From positions 1-64,000 of the forward strand of contig NZ_QAVX01000016.1 of assembly GCF_003121485.1 (NCBI RefSeq): 64,000 bases of DNA. Direction: 5' to 3'. The translations under genes and the position numbers were made by a program. The notes under the pieces were generated by a model. The model searched no databases and was not told the DNA's origin. It was given only the letters and a program-made list of their open reading frames with translations. The DNA is from Dyella sp. C11. GTDB taxonomy: Bacteria > Pseudomonadota > Gammaproteobacteria > Xanthomonadales > Rhodanobacteraceae. Of the stretch, positions 25,957-32,807 are shown in pieces. Position 1 is the first letter of the stretch. Each line of letters begins with the position of its first letter.

Positions 25957-26769
25957 GTGAACATCAGTCATCGTGGTTCCAGCGTAAGCCCCCCAGCGTG
26001 GCTGATTGCCCTGGTTGTACTCGCATCGACGATTCAACCTCGCGCGGCCTGCGCAGCGAGCTCAACCGTTGCATTGAGCGAGCAGCCCGTCGCTTGTCCT
26101 ACGGCAAAGCAGCTTCAGCCACTCCTGAACTTGGGCAGTGTCTATCTCGGCGAGCTTCATGGGACGGTGGAATCGCCATCGCTCGTGCGCTGCCTGGTTG
26201 ATTCAACGTTGGCTGAAGGCGTGGCGCCGTTGACCGTGTCGTTCGAATTGCCGGAAGTCGCTCGCGATACCCGTAGTCAGGTGTGGGGTGGACAGGATGG
26301 CCGGACATCCGCCGCCATGCAGTCACTCATCGCTTACCTGGAATCCTTGGAGAAGCAGGGAAAGATCAAGCTGGATTTCCAGCTGCCCGAACAGCAGCAG
26401 AGCGACCAGCAGATGAACAAGCAGGTGGGCGAACATCTGGCGAAGCTGGCAGAGGGCGGGCGCGTGATTGCCCTGGGTGGGAACATCCATAGCCAGCGCA
26501 AGCAGGCCATGATTCCCTCACTGACGTTCATGCCCGCGGGCGCCTATGTGGGCGACCGCATCAAGACCGTAATGCTGGTTCCCGCGCACGACGGTACGGC
26601 TTGGAATTGCGGCCCGCAATGCGCCGTGCACGATGCGAAAGGTTTTTCGGGGATCAAGGTCGGTGAGCTTATCGACGGAAGCGCCTACGGGCACGACGAT
26701 GTCTACGCCGTCGCCCAATCCACGGCATCGCCGCCTGCGCTTGCCAGAGGCCCATCGTCGGGCAAGTAG
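25957..26769 (+). CDS. Exported protein with ChaN/TraB-like signature
   Basis: 270 residues from a GTG at 25957, preceded by AAAGGGAC. N-terminal signal peptide (hydrophobic LIALVVLASTIQPRAACA). The strand-turn LGSVYLGELHGTVESPSLV is the 'GE-x-HGT/S' signature shared by ChaN-like iron-regulated and TraB/EreA-like hydrolase-fold proteins, and a later GGNIHSQRKQ provides another conserved His. The frame on the track begins within the repeat DNA and that N-terminal stretch is spurious. Possible role in haem or metal handling, or hydrolysis; not determined. Confidence 0.75.
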   Translation: MNISHRGSSVSPPAWLIALVVLASTIQPRAACAASSTVALSEQPVACPTAKQLQPLLNLGSVYLGELHGTVESPSLVRCLVDSTLAEGVAPLTVSFELPEVARDTRSQVWGGQDGRTSAAMQSLIAYLESLEKQGKIKLDFQLPEQQQSDQQMNKQVGEHLAKLAEGGRVIALGGNIHSQRKQAMIPSLTFMPAGAYVGDRIKTVMLVPAHDGTAWNCGPQCAVHDAKGFSGIKVGELIDGSAYGHDDVYAVAQSTASPPALARGPSSGK

Positions 26770-26955
26770 CAGGAGTGCCTTGCCTTAGGGAATTGAGGAA
26801 AGGCGCGGCTCATTTATCCGTAGTGTCCTGCGGCGGGAGGATATGGCGTTTGAGATCCGGCAACAGTGCAGGTGACCAGCACCTGCACATGGTATTGCCC
26901 GTCCAGCTATGTCTCCTCGCCATGGCCATAACGAACATGCGTTCGACACAATTGT
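26770..26955. other. Convergent intergenic region
   Basis: Between convergent genes at 25957 and 26956. Contains the GCGGGAGG/CCTGC-rich stretch but no clear terminator stem. No gene. Confidence 0.35.
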
Positions 26956-27681
26956 TTACTGCGAAGACGCGTCGACTTCCGAATCCGACATGCGATACCC
27001 AATGGAGGGAATCGTATGCAGCAAGGGCTTCTTGAACGGCTTGTCGATAGCGTTGCGAAGTATGTAGAGATGCGAGCGCAGCGTGTCCGAGTCGGGTAGG
27101 CCGTCGCCCCATACGTGGCGCTCCAGTTGCGCGCGCGTCACCACCTTGGGTGATTCGCGCATCAGTATCGCCAGCAGTCGAAGCCCGATGGGCGAAAGCT
27201 CGATGCGCTTGCCGGCGCGGTGAACTTCGAAGGTGCCGGGATCGAAGCGCAGGTCGCCGACGGTGACGGTGGCTTGGGCCACTTCCTGTCGATCACGACG
27301 AATCAGTGCGCGAATGCGTGCATCCAGCTCGCGCAAGTCGAACGGCTTGCACAGGTAGTCGTCGGCGCCGGTTTCCAGCGCGGCCACCTTGTCTTCCAGT
27401 CCCGTACGACCGGTGAGCATCAGGATGGGAACGTCCTTGCGGCTGCCGGCGCGCACGCGGCGCACCACTTCCAGGCCATCCAGCCCGGGCAGCATGCCGT
27501 CGGTTACCACGATGTCGTACTCGTTGGCTTCCGCAAGGCGGATGCCGGTGAGGCCATCGTGCGCGAAATCCACGGTGTGTCCGCGGCCGTCGAGGTAAGA
27601 GCCGATCACACCGGACAGTTCGCGGTCGTCTTCCACAAGCAAGATGGCGGCTGCGTCCGCTTGTCGTTTTCTAGCTGCCAT
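26956..27681 (-). CDS. OmpR-family two-component response regulator, orphan
   Basis: 241 residues: receiver domain (1-125) with the acidic pair ED-D (17-19), phosphoacceptor Asp61 (VVTDGMLP), Thr/Ser in MLTGR and Lys in CKPFDL; then a winged-helix OmpR/PhoB DNA-binding domain (about 135-230, with ELSPIGLRLLAILMRESPKV and HLYILRNAIDKPF). Start at ATG 27681, ribosome-binding site CGGAGG. No histidine kinase adjoins it. Regulon unknown. Confidence 0.92.
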   Translation of the reverse strand: MAARKRQADAAAILLVEDDRELSGVIGSYLDGRGHTVDFAHDGLTGIRLAEANEYDIVVTDGMLPGLDGLEVVRRVRAGSRKDVPILMLTGRTGLEDKVAALETGADDYLCKPFDLRELDARIRALIRRDRQEVAQATVTVGDLRFDPGTFEVHRAGKRIELSPIGLRLLAILMRESPKVVTRAQLERHVWGDGLPDSDTLRSHLYILRNAIDKPFKKPLLHTIPSIGYRMSDSEVDASSQ

Positions 27682-27786
27682 GGCGGCCTCCGATAAATAG
27701 AGCGTCGTGCGCCGCGATATTGCAACGCGACATCCCTGGAATGAAAACAGGCCGGGCCCGTCCCTGGGCCGTCGCTTGGCGTGTGC

Positions 27787-28236
27787 TCAGCCCGCGATGG
27801 AATGCTTGATGGCACTCATTTCGTCGTGGCCCGTGCGCACCGACGTGTAGCAAAGCTGCACGACTTCGCGCGCGGCGACGGAAAGGTCCTTGTCCTTCAG
27901 TGCGTCTTCGTACTTGCTCTTGATGTGATCTTCACCGCGCTCGACTTCCTCGATAACGGCCTTGTCGTTCTTGCTCATCGAGGCGCGCATGCCCACGAAC
28001 ATGCGATGGGCGGAGGCGAGCACGGTGCCGTCGTCTTCCGGCTTGCCGCCTTCCTGGCGCACGGCCTGTCGCAAGGTGGATACCACCTGCGTGCGCTCCG
28101 ATGCCCACTGCCTAAACAGCTGCGCAATACGTGCGTTCTTCGCGTCTTCCGCGGCCTTCTGGTAGCCATCGGCGCTGTCGATGGTGGTTTCGATCAAGCC
28201 GTTGAGTACGCGGATATCGTGGTTGTGTTCGCTCAT
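27787..28236 (-). CDS. PA2169/DUF2383 family four-helix protein
   Basis: 149 residues, start ATG 28236 with GGAG nine bases upstream (an in-frame ATG 18 bases earlier is possible). All-alpha: four long amphipathic helices with heptad-like patterning (IRVLNGLIETTIDSADGYQK, AEDAKNARIAQLFRQWASER, KAVIEEVERGEDHIKSKYED, REVVQLCYTSVRTGHDEMSA). This matches the DUF2383 ferritin-like stress proteins related to PA2169. Roles in stress or metal handling are suggested for the family but not proved. Divergent from the small protein gene at 28624. Confidence 0.85.
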   Translation of the reverse strand: MSEHNHDIRVLNGLIETTIDSADGYQKAAEDAKNARIAQLFRQWASERTQVVSTLRQAVRQEGGKPEDDGTVLASAHRMFVGMRASMSKNDKAVIEEVERGEDHIKSKYEDALKDKDLSVAAREVVQLCYTSVRTGHDEMSAIKHSIAG

Positions 28237-28561
28237 GGGCGAGACTCCTGCCAAAGGTGGGAGCAGGGTCTCGGCGCGGACGTGATGGTCACGCGCGATG
28301 AATGTTAAGAGTGGTTTTTACAGTCAGGGAGTCGCTGGCCACGCCGGGATGGGCAGCTGATGGGCTGAACGAATCGGTAAGGAGTGGGCAGCGAGCGGAA
28401 GCGTGCCGTGTGGTTGCCTCACTTCGCCCCGGCACCGCACTGATGCCGGCACGGGAAATAACCTGACATTCGCCGTTACTTGCTTTTGCTAACGTCGTTG
28501 CGTCACTCGCGATGTTCTTTCCCGTTCTTCGCAAGTGGCCATGGCAGCCATGCCATGAGGC
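28237..28561. other. Upstream region before the 28624 leader
   Basis: About 325 bases between the DUF2383 gene and the leader hairpin. It should hold promoters for the divergent DUF2383 gene and the 28624 gene. No gene or clear promoter pair can be assigned. Confidence 0.35.
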
Positions 28562-28623
28562 GCGGTCCGCAGGTGGTGACTCACCTGCGGACCGCTAACC
28601 ATCACCAACACACAGAGTTGATC
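28562..28623 (+). promoter_or_regulatory. Candidate structured leader RNA (14-bp hairpin) upstream of the 28624 gene
   Basis: Arms 28562-28575 (GCGGTCCGCAGGTG) and 28582-28595 are perfect reverse complements around a six-base loop. Directly after it come TAACCATCACCAAC and CAGAGTTGATC, then the ATG at 28624. At 49450-49513 (minus strand) a hairpin with a different stem sequence, a six-base loop and the matching tail T-ACCATCA-CAAC ... GAGTTGATC sits in front of a gene with a similar N-terminus. The agreement of structure without stem-sequence identity argues for a conserved cis-acting RNA element. Confidence 0.6.
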
Positions 28624-28968
28624 ATGGCTGTTCACGATCATACGGCACCCGCACGCCCGGACTTTCCCCGTGGTGACGCGTTCAGCGACCTGCCCGTCCG
28701 GCGTAACACGGCGCATGGCAGGCAGGCCCATTCGCTGCATCTTTCCAACCTTGACGACGTGGCGCTGGCGCTTTACTCCTTGGAGCGCCTGCGTTCCGCC
28801 AACGAGCGTTGCCGCAAGGCGCAGGCGTGGGGTTTTCCCGTTTCGCCGCCGGAATGGCCGTTTTCCGCGTTCTTTTCGGAAGGCCTGACCACGGCGATTC
28901 AATGCCTGAACCAGTACGCGCGGCATCTGGAATACGGAAAGGCAAGAACGCGCAAGCGGGACCTTTGA
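28624..28968 (+). CDS. Small hypothetical protein with leader-controlled start (114 aa)
   Basis: Soluble basic protein beginning MAVHDHTAPARPDF, followed by a low-complexity stretch and a helical region (ALALYSLERLRSANERCRKA). No domain recognised. The N-terminus and the leader are shared with the reading frame at 49132-49449, whose C-terminal part does not match. Start at ATG 28624, six bases after GAGTTGATC, part of the conserved leader motif. Confidence 0.6.
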   Translation: MAVHDHTAPARPDFPRGDAFSDLPVRRNTAHGRQAHSLHLSNLDDVALALYSLERLRSANERCRKAQAWGFPVSPPEWPFSAFFSEGLTTAIQCLNQYARHLEYGKARTRKRDL

Positions 28969-28977
28969 TCGTTCCCC

Positions 28978-29009
28978 GCGGCGTATCGGCCTGTCTGGCG
29001 ATACGCCGC
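28978..29009 (+). terminator. GC-rich hairpin after the 28624 gene, possible terminator
   Basis: GCGGCGTATCG pairs perfectly with CGATACGCCGC around a 10-base loop, starting nine bases after the stop. The downstream bases are not T-rich, so it may not act as a classic intrinsic terminator. Confidence 0.45.
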
Positions 29010-29105
29010 ACCTAAACCCGTTCCCTTCTGAAGAAGCATTCACCGACACGGACGGCGGCCATCGCCGACCCGTCGATTGCCCGCGCCCCTACCCAGGCAA
29101 TACCC

Positions 29106-29408
29106 ATGTCCACGTCCATCCCACTTGTCCCGAACATGACCCCCGACGACGCCATACCGCTGCGCTCCCCGGGCCAGGTGCTGGTGCAGGATTTTGTGGA
29201 ACCGCTCGGCCTGCCCATGGCCTTCGTCGCCCGCACCACCGGCATATCGACCCGCCGTTTGCGCGACATGGTGAAAGGCCAGCACGTGGTAACGGCGCTT
29301 GAAGCGAAACGGCTCGCGGTGGCGTTCAACACCACGGCCTTCTACTGGATGGTGTTGCAGGCGCGTTGGTCGCTGGAAGGGCGAGACCGATTCGGCGGGG
29401 CGCACTGA
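29106..29408 (+). CDS. higA: HigA-family antitoxin-like XRE protein, orphan
   Basis: 100 residues with a helix-turn-helix of the HigA/VapI type: GQVLVQDFVEPLGLPMAFVA, then ARTTGISTRRLRDMVKGQHV and ALEAKRLAVAFNTTAFYWMV. Antitoxins of this group bind their own operator and neutralise HigB/RelE-like RNases. No HigB-like gene is found within 500 bp on either side, so this is an orphan antitoxin or a stand-alone regulator. It lies between the small gene at 28624 and the fluoride riboswitch. Confidence 0.8.
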   Translation: MSTSIPLVPNMTPDDAIPLRSPGQVLVQDFVEPLGLPMAFVARTTGISTRRLRDMVKGQHVVTALEAKRLAVAFNTTAFYWMVLQARWSLEGRDRFGGAH

Positions 29409-29479
29409 GCTTCTTCCAGGTCTGTGCCGGCCAGACGTTATTTGCGCCGCAGCACCCGGTACGCTAACCTCGCCTTCAC

Positions 29480-29532
29480 GGAGATGGCATGCCTCCGCGA
29501 ACCGCCGAGATGATCGGCTGATGATGCCTACG
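29480..29532 (+). ncRNA. Fluoride riboswitch aptamer (crcB motif)
   Basis: The conserved crcB-motif elements are present in order: GGAGATGGCATGCCTCC (P1 and loop), AACCGCC (29500-29506) and GGCTGATGATGCCTAC (29516-29531), as in the proteobacterial versions in front of eriC(F). It senses fluoride and controls the CLC(F)-type gene at 29616. Its 3' strand overlaps the left arm of the terminator listed next, so fluoride binding should prevent termination. Confidence 0.93.
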
Positions 29533-29566
29533 AGCCCCTGGACAGGGAGGCCGTAGGCATTTTTTT
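29524..29566 (+). terminator. Intrinsic terminator of the fluoride riboswitch expression platform
   Basis: ATGCCTACG (29524-29532) pairs with CGTAGGCAT (29552-29560), followed by a T7 tract. The left arm is part of the aptamer's terminal sequence, the usual ON-switch arrangement. Confidence 0.93.
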
Positions 29567-29615
29567 ATGCCTGCGTTTCCCGCCCGGGTTTGATCCTTTC
29601 ATACCGGGATACCTA

Positions 29616-30920
29616 ATGAAACGCGTTTCTTTACCCGAACAGGCGACCATGCTGCCGCTGCTCGGACGCTGGCTGATGCTTTCAGCCGTGGTTGGCGGAT
29701 TGGTCGGCAGTGCCTCGGCACTTTTCCTCTGGACGCTCGACTGGGCGACCAACGTGCAGACCACGCACGAGGTCATGCTCGCCTTTCTTCCTGTAGCCGG
29801 CCTGGTGGTGGGTTGGGTGTATCACCGCATCGGCAAGGATGTCGAAGGCGGCAACAATCTTCTCATCGACGAAATTCACGATCCAAAGAAGATCGTGCCC
29901 AAGCGCATGGCCGTGCTGGTCTTCGCCGGCACCATCGTCACGCATCTGTTTGGTGGTTCCGCTGGTCGCGAGGGAACAGCCGTCCAGATGGGCGGTGCGT
30001 TGGCGGATCAGGTCACCCATCGCCTGAAGCTGGGCAAGGACGACCGGCGCATCCTGCTGATGGCCGGCATCAGTGCGGGCTTTGCATCGGTGTTCGGCAC
30101 GCCACTGGCGGGCGCCATCTTCGGGCTGGAAGTGCTGGCGATTGGCCGGTTGCGTTACGACGCGCTGTTGCCGTGCGTGCTGTCGGGGATCATGGCGGAT
30201 GAAGTCACCCGCCATTGGGGCATTCACCACACGGTGTACGCGATTCCGTTTGTGCCGCATCTCGACGTGGCCGGGCTTCTGTCCGTGGCCGTGGCGGGGA
30301 TCTGTTTCGGCATCGTGGGCATGTTGTTCGCCAACACCACGCATGCCTTGTCGGCGGCTTTCAAGAAAACCATTGCGTATCCACCGCTGCGTCTTTTCGT
30401 GGGTGGCGCCATCGTGGCGGTTGCGGCCTATGTGCTGCATGCGCGCGCTTATCTGGGATTGGGCATCCCGACCATCCAGGCGGCCTTTGATCACCCGCTG
30501 CCGGCTTACGACTTCGCCGGCAAGTTTGCCTTTACCACCATGACGCTGGCCTCGGGCTTCAAGGGTGGTGAGGTCACGCCGCTGTTCTACATGGGCGCCA
30601 CCCTGGGCAACGCGTTGGGCTACGTCTTGCCGCTGCCGTTTCCGGTATTGGCCGGCATGGGTTTCGTAGCGGTGTTTGCGGGCGCGGCGAACACGCCGTT
30701 GGCATCTACCGTGATGGCCATGGAACTGTTCGGGCCCGAGATGGGCGTGTATGCCGGTATGGCGTGCGTGATTGCGTACCTCTTTTCCGGACACACGGGC
30801 ATCTATCGCGCTCAGCGCGTGGGACACGCCAAACACGTTGCGTGGCCGGAAGGCATCCGCCTTGCCGACCTGCCTGCCCAGCGACGCGCCGAGCGCGCTT
30901 CCGCTTCCGCCGCCGACTGA
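29616..30920 (+). CDS. eriC: CLC(F)-type fluoride/proton antiporter
   Basis: Integral-membrane CLC transporter of 434 residues. Motifs: GGNNLLIDEIHDP (78-90, helix C-D region, in which the canonical Ser of GSGIP is not present), GSAGREGTAVQMG with gating Glu119 (the GREG-T version typical of the fluoride-specific branch rather than GREGP), and GGEVTPLFYMGATLGNALG near the second ion-coordination site. Fluoride-specific CLC(F) proteins export F- against a proton gradient and commonly sit behind a fluoride riboswitch, as here. ATG 29616 with GGGA spacing. Operon partner at 30936. Selectivity is inferred from motifs and the riboswitch. Confidence 0.9.
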   Translation: MKRVSLPEQATMLPLLGRWLMLSAVVGGLVGSASALFLWTLDWATNVQTTHEVMLAFLPVAGLVVGWVYHRIGKDVEGGNNLLIDEIHDPKKIVPKRMAVLVFAGTIVTHLFGGSAGREGTAVQMGGALADQVTHRLKLGKDDRRILLMAGISAGFASVFGTPLAGAIFGLEVLAIGRLRYDALLPCVLSGIMADEVTRHWGIHHTVYAIPFVPHLDVAGLLSVAVAGICFGIVGMLFANTTHALSAAFKKTIAYPPLRLFVGGAIVAVAAYVLHARAYLGLGIPTIQAAFDHPLPAYDFAGKFAFTTMTLASGFKGGEVTPLFYMGATLGNALGYVLPLPFPVLAGMGFVAVFAGAANTPLASTVMAMELFGPEMGVYAGMACVIAYLFSGHTGIYRAQRVGHAKHVAWPEGIRLADLPAQRRAERASASAAD

Positions 30921-30935
30921 TGCCGATACCTATCC

Positions 30936-31298
30936 ATGAATGACACGACAAAGAAGCTCACCGCGCTGCGCTTGTACTTTCACCATGCCGCCACCGTCGA
31001 ACCCAGCACGTTCTGGCATCGACTGAGCAAGCCGACGGTGGCCTCGCATCTTCTGAAGAATGCACATCGGGAAGGCATCGAGCAGGTGCTTGTGCATCAG
31101 GTGCACAGCGGCTATCTGGCGGGCGACAAACCTCAGCTGCGCCATGTCGAGCACGTGCATCCGCGCTTACCGCATTGCATCGAGCTGGTGGACATCGAGC
31201 ACAAGCTGCGCGACTTCTGGGCGAATCACTGCGCTCACCTCGATAACGTGAGGGCGCTGTTCATGCCCTGCGAAGCGGCGGAGTCTGCATCGGGCTAG
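30936..31298 (+). CDS. DUF190 family protein (fluoride-operon partner)
   Basis: 120 residues, start ATG 30936, 15 bp after the CLC(F) stop. The pattern ALRLYFHH, then FWHRLSKPTVASHLLKNAHR, followed by HCIELVDIEHKLRDFWANHC is that of DUF190, a PII-like small protein frequently encoded with crcB/fluc or CLC(F) fluoride exporters. Its biochemical role is unknown; a regulatory role is proposed for the family. Riboswitch control is shared with the upstream gene. Confidence 0.85.
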   Translation: MNDTTKKLTALRLYFHHAATVEPSTFWHRLSKPTVASHLLKNAHREGIEQVLVHQVHSGYLAGDKPQLRHVEHVHPRLPHCIELVDIEHKLRDFWANHCAHLDNVRALFMPCEAAESASG

Positions 31299-31307
31299 CG
31301 CTTTAGT

Positions 31308-31339
31308 GGCGGTGCGCAGCACATGCGCTGCACACCGCC
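31308..31339. terminator. Possible bidirectional terminator between convergent genes
   Basis: GGCGGTG and GCAGC arms pair with GCTGC and CACCGCC around ACATGC, with one unpaired base on each side. The T-tract is weak (TTCTTC). It fits the gap between convergent genes ending at 31298 and 31344. Confidence 0.4.
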
Positions 31340-31343
31340 TTCT

Positions 31344-31820
31344 TCAGGAGCCAGGCTGGGGCACGATGCGCCAGGTGGCCGCGAACATGGCGCATGTGTC
31401 TGCGTCTGTCATGCGGTCGGCAAACGTTTGAGCATCCGCGTAGTGCCTGGCATGCGCCGTGGCGTCGCGGTTGGCAAATGCAACATTCGCGGTTACCGCA
31501 TGGGCGAATGCCATCTCCCAGGGAGCGCATTCGCCTGTCTCGAAATGCGGCCACGCCCGAGCCAGATAGCGCGCCGCGGATTCAGGCTGCCTGAGCAGCG
31601 CATGCACGTGGGCCAGAAGCAGTGCGGCATGCGCACGTTGCGCCGGCGTCCCTTCCATGCTCCAGAAGTACATGGCTGCATGGGAGGCATGCAGCATGTC
31701 TTCGTCCTCTTCAGGCGAACGCTGTGGCGACTCGGCAAGCGTCCATGCATGGTTGTTGGCCTGGGAGGCCAGTCGCCGTTGCCAGCGCGAGATGTCTTCA
31801 GGGGTGGGCTTGTCCGTCAT
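31344..31820 (-). CDS. Small helical hypothetical protein (158 aa)
   Basis: Soluble protein, predicted mostly helical (RWQRRLASQANNHAWTLAES, AQRAHAALLLAHVHALLRQP, ESAARYLARAWPHFETGECA), reminiscent of TPR-type repeats. Its ATG at 31820 lies inside the end of the GNAT gene (23-base overlap) with GGGAG upstream, so the pair is coupled. Not recognised; function probably linked to the acetyltransferase. Confidence 0.7.
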   Translation of the reverse strand: MTDKPTPEDISRWQRRLASQANNHAWTLAESPQRSPEEDEDMLHASHAAMYFWSMEGTPAQRAHAALLLAHVHALLRQPESAARYLARAWPHFETGECAPWEMAFAHAVTANVAFANRDATAHARHYADAQTFADRMTDADTCAMFAATWRIVPQPGS

Positions 31821-32541
31821 GGGTGGATGCTCCCGCACTGCGCAGGGAAGAAAGGGACTGCACCTGCTGGCCCTGGTCATCGAAGTTGGATGGCGAAAGC
31901 CAATGCACAAAGGCTTTCCCGATCGCGGGCCATTCCGAATCGATGATGGAAAACCAGGCGGTGTCCCGGCTGCGTCCCTTGTACACCACCGCCTGGCGAA
32001 AGATGCCTTCGAAGCTGAAACCCAGGCGTTGCGCGGTTTTGCGCGACGGCGCATTCAGCGAATCGCACTTCCATTCGTAGCGACGGTACTTGAGCACATC
32101 AAAGACGTACCGCATCAGCAGGAACTGTGCCTCGGTAGACGCCGGCTTCTGTTTCATCAACGGCGAGAACATCACGTGACCGACTTCAATGACGCCGTGC
32201 GTGGGCTCGATGCGCATGAGTGACAGCGAGCCTACCGCCTTGCCCGTCACTGCATCGATGACGGCGTAGTGCTTCGGGTCCTGGCTCTGTTCCAACGTCG
32301 ACATGTATTGCAGGAACAGTGCTTCGTTCTCGAACGGGCCAACGAACATGTACGTCCAGTCCCTGGGGTCGTCCGCCTGGGCGTAAGCGTCGTACAGGGA
32401 GGCTGCATGCCTGCTCGCGCTGAGCGGCTCAAGCCGGCAGAAGCGTCCCTCAAGCGTCACGTTGCCCGGGCGTTCGCGTGCCGACCAATGGGGAAGCGCC
32501 GGGCCAATCGGTTGCCCGTAGGTATTGGTTGGGCTGCTCAT
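31798..32541 (-). CDS. GNAT acetyltransferase (RimJ/RimL type)
   Basis: 247 residues of the RimJ/RimL-like GNAT group that acetylates protein N-termini or small molecules using acetyl-CoA. Visible motifs: FCRLEPLSASRHAASLY at the start, the acetyl-CoA-binding segment VGSLSLMRIEPTHGVIEVGH, RYEWKCDSLNAPSRKTAQRL and GFSFEGIFRQAVVYKGRSRD. ATG 32541. The 3' end overlaps the next gene by 23 bases. Substrate unknown. Confidence 0.88.
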   Translation of the reverse strand: MSSPTNTYGQPIGPALPHWSARERPGNVTLEGRFCRLEPLSASRHAASLYDAYAQADDPRDWTYMFVGPFENEALFLQYMSTLEQSQDPKHYAVIDAVTGKAVGSLSLMRIEPTHGVIEVGHVMFSPLMKQKPASTEAQFLLMRYVFDVLKYRRYEWKCDSLNAPSRKTAQRLGFSFEGIFRQAVVYKGRSRDTAWFSIIDSEWPAIGKAFVHWLSPSNFDDQGQQVQSLSSLRSAGASTHDGQAHP

Positions 32542-32807
32542 GCCGGTGATTTCCCTTGGTCAGTGATGCTGGGTGGTGGATGGGCAGCGTATCGGAACGG
32601 GCCGTCTTGAGCTTGAAACCGTGCACGCGATGTCCCCTGGCTTCATCGCGCAGTGCGGGCATCACGCCGCCGCAAGCGTATTTTCGAGCCCGCCGCTACC
32701 CTGATTTCGGGGATACCCAGCCCGTGAGGTGCCAAAGACAATCCATGGTCTGCGGACCATCACGTTTCGCTCGGTGACGGTCTCGTCTCGGAAACAGGGG
32801 AATCGCC
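32542..32807. other. Divergent intergenic region, 266 bp
   Basis: Between the GNAT gene and the autotransporter gene. Probably carries promoters in both directions; ribosome-binding site AGGGG precedes the autotransporter ATG at 32808. No gene seen. Confidence 0.4.
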
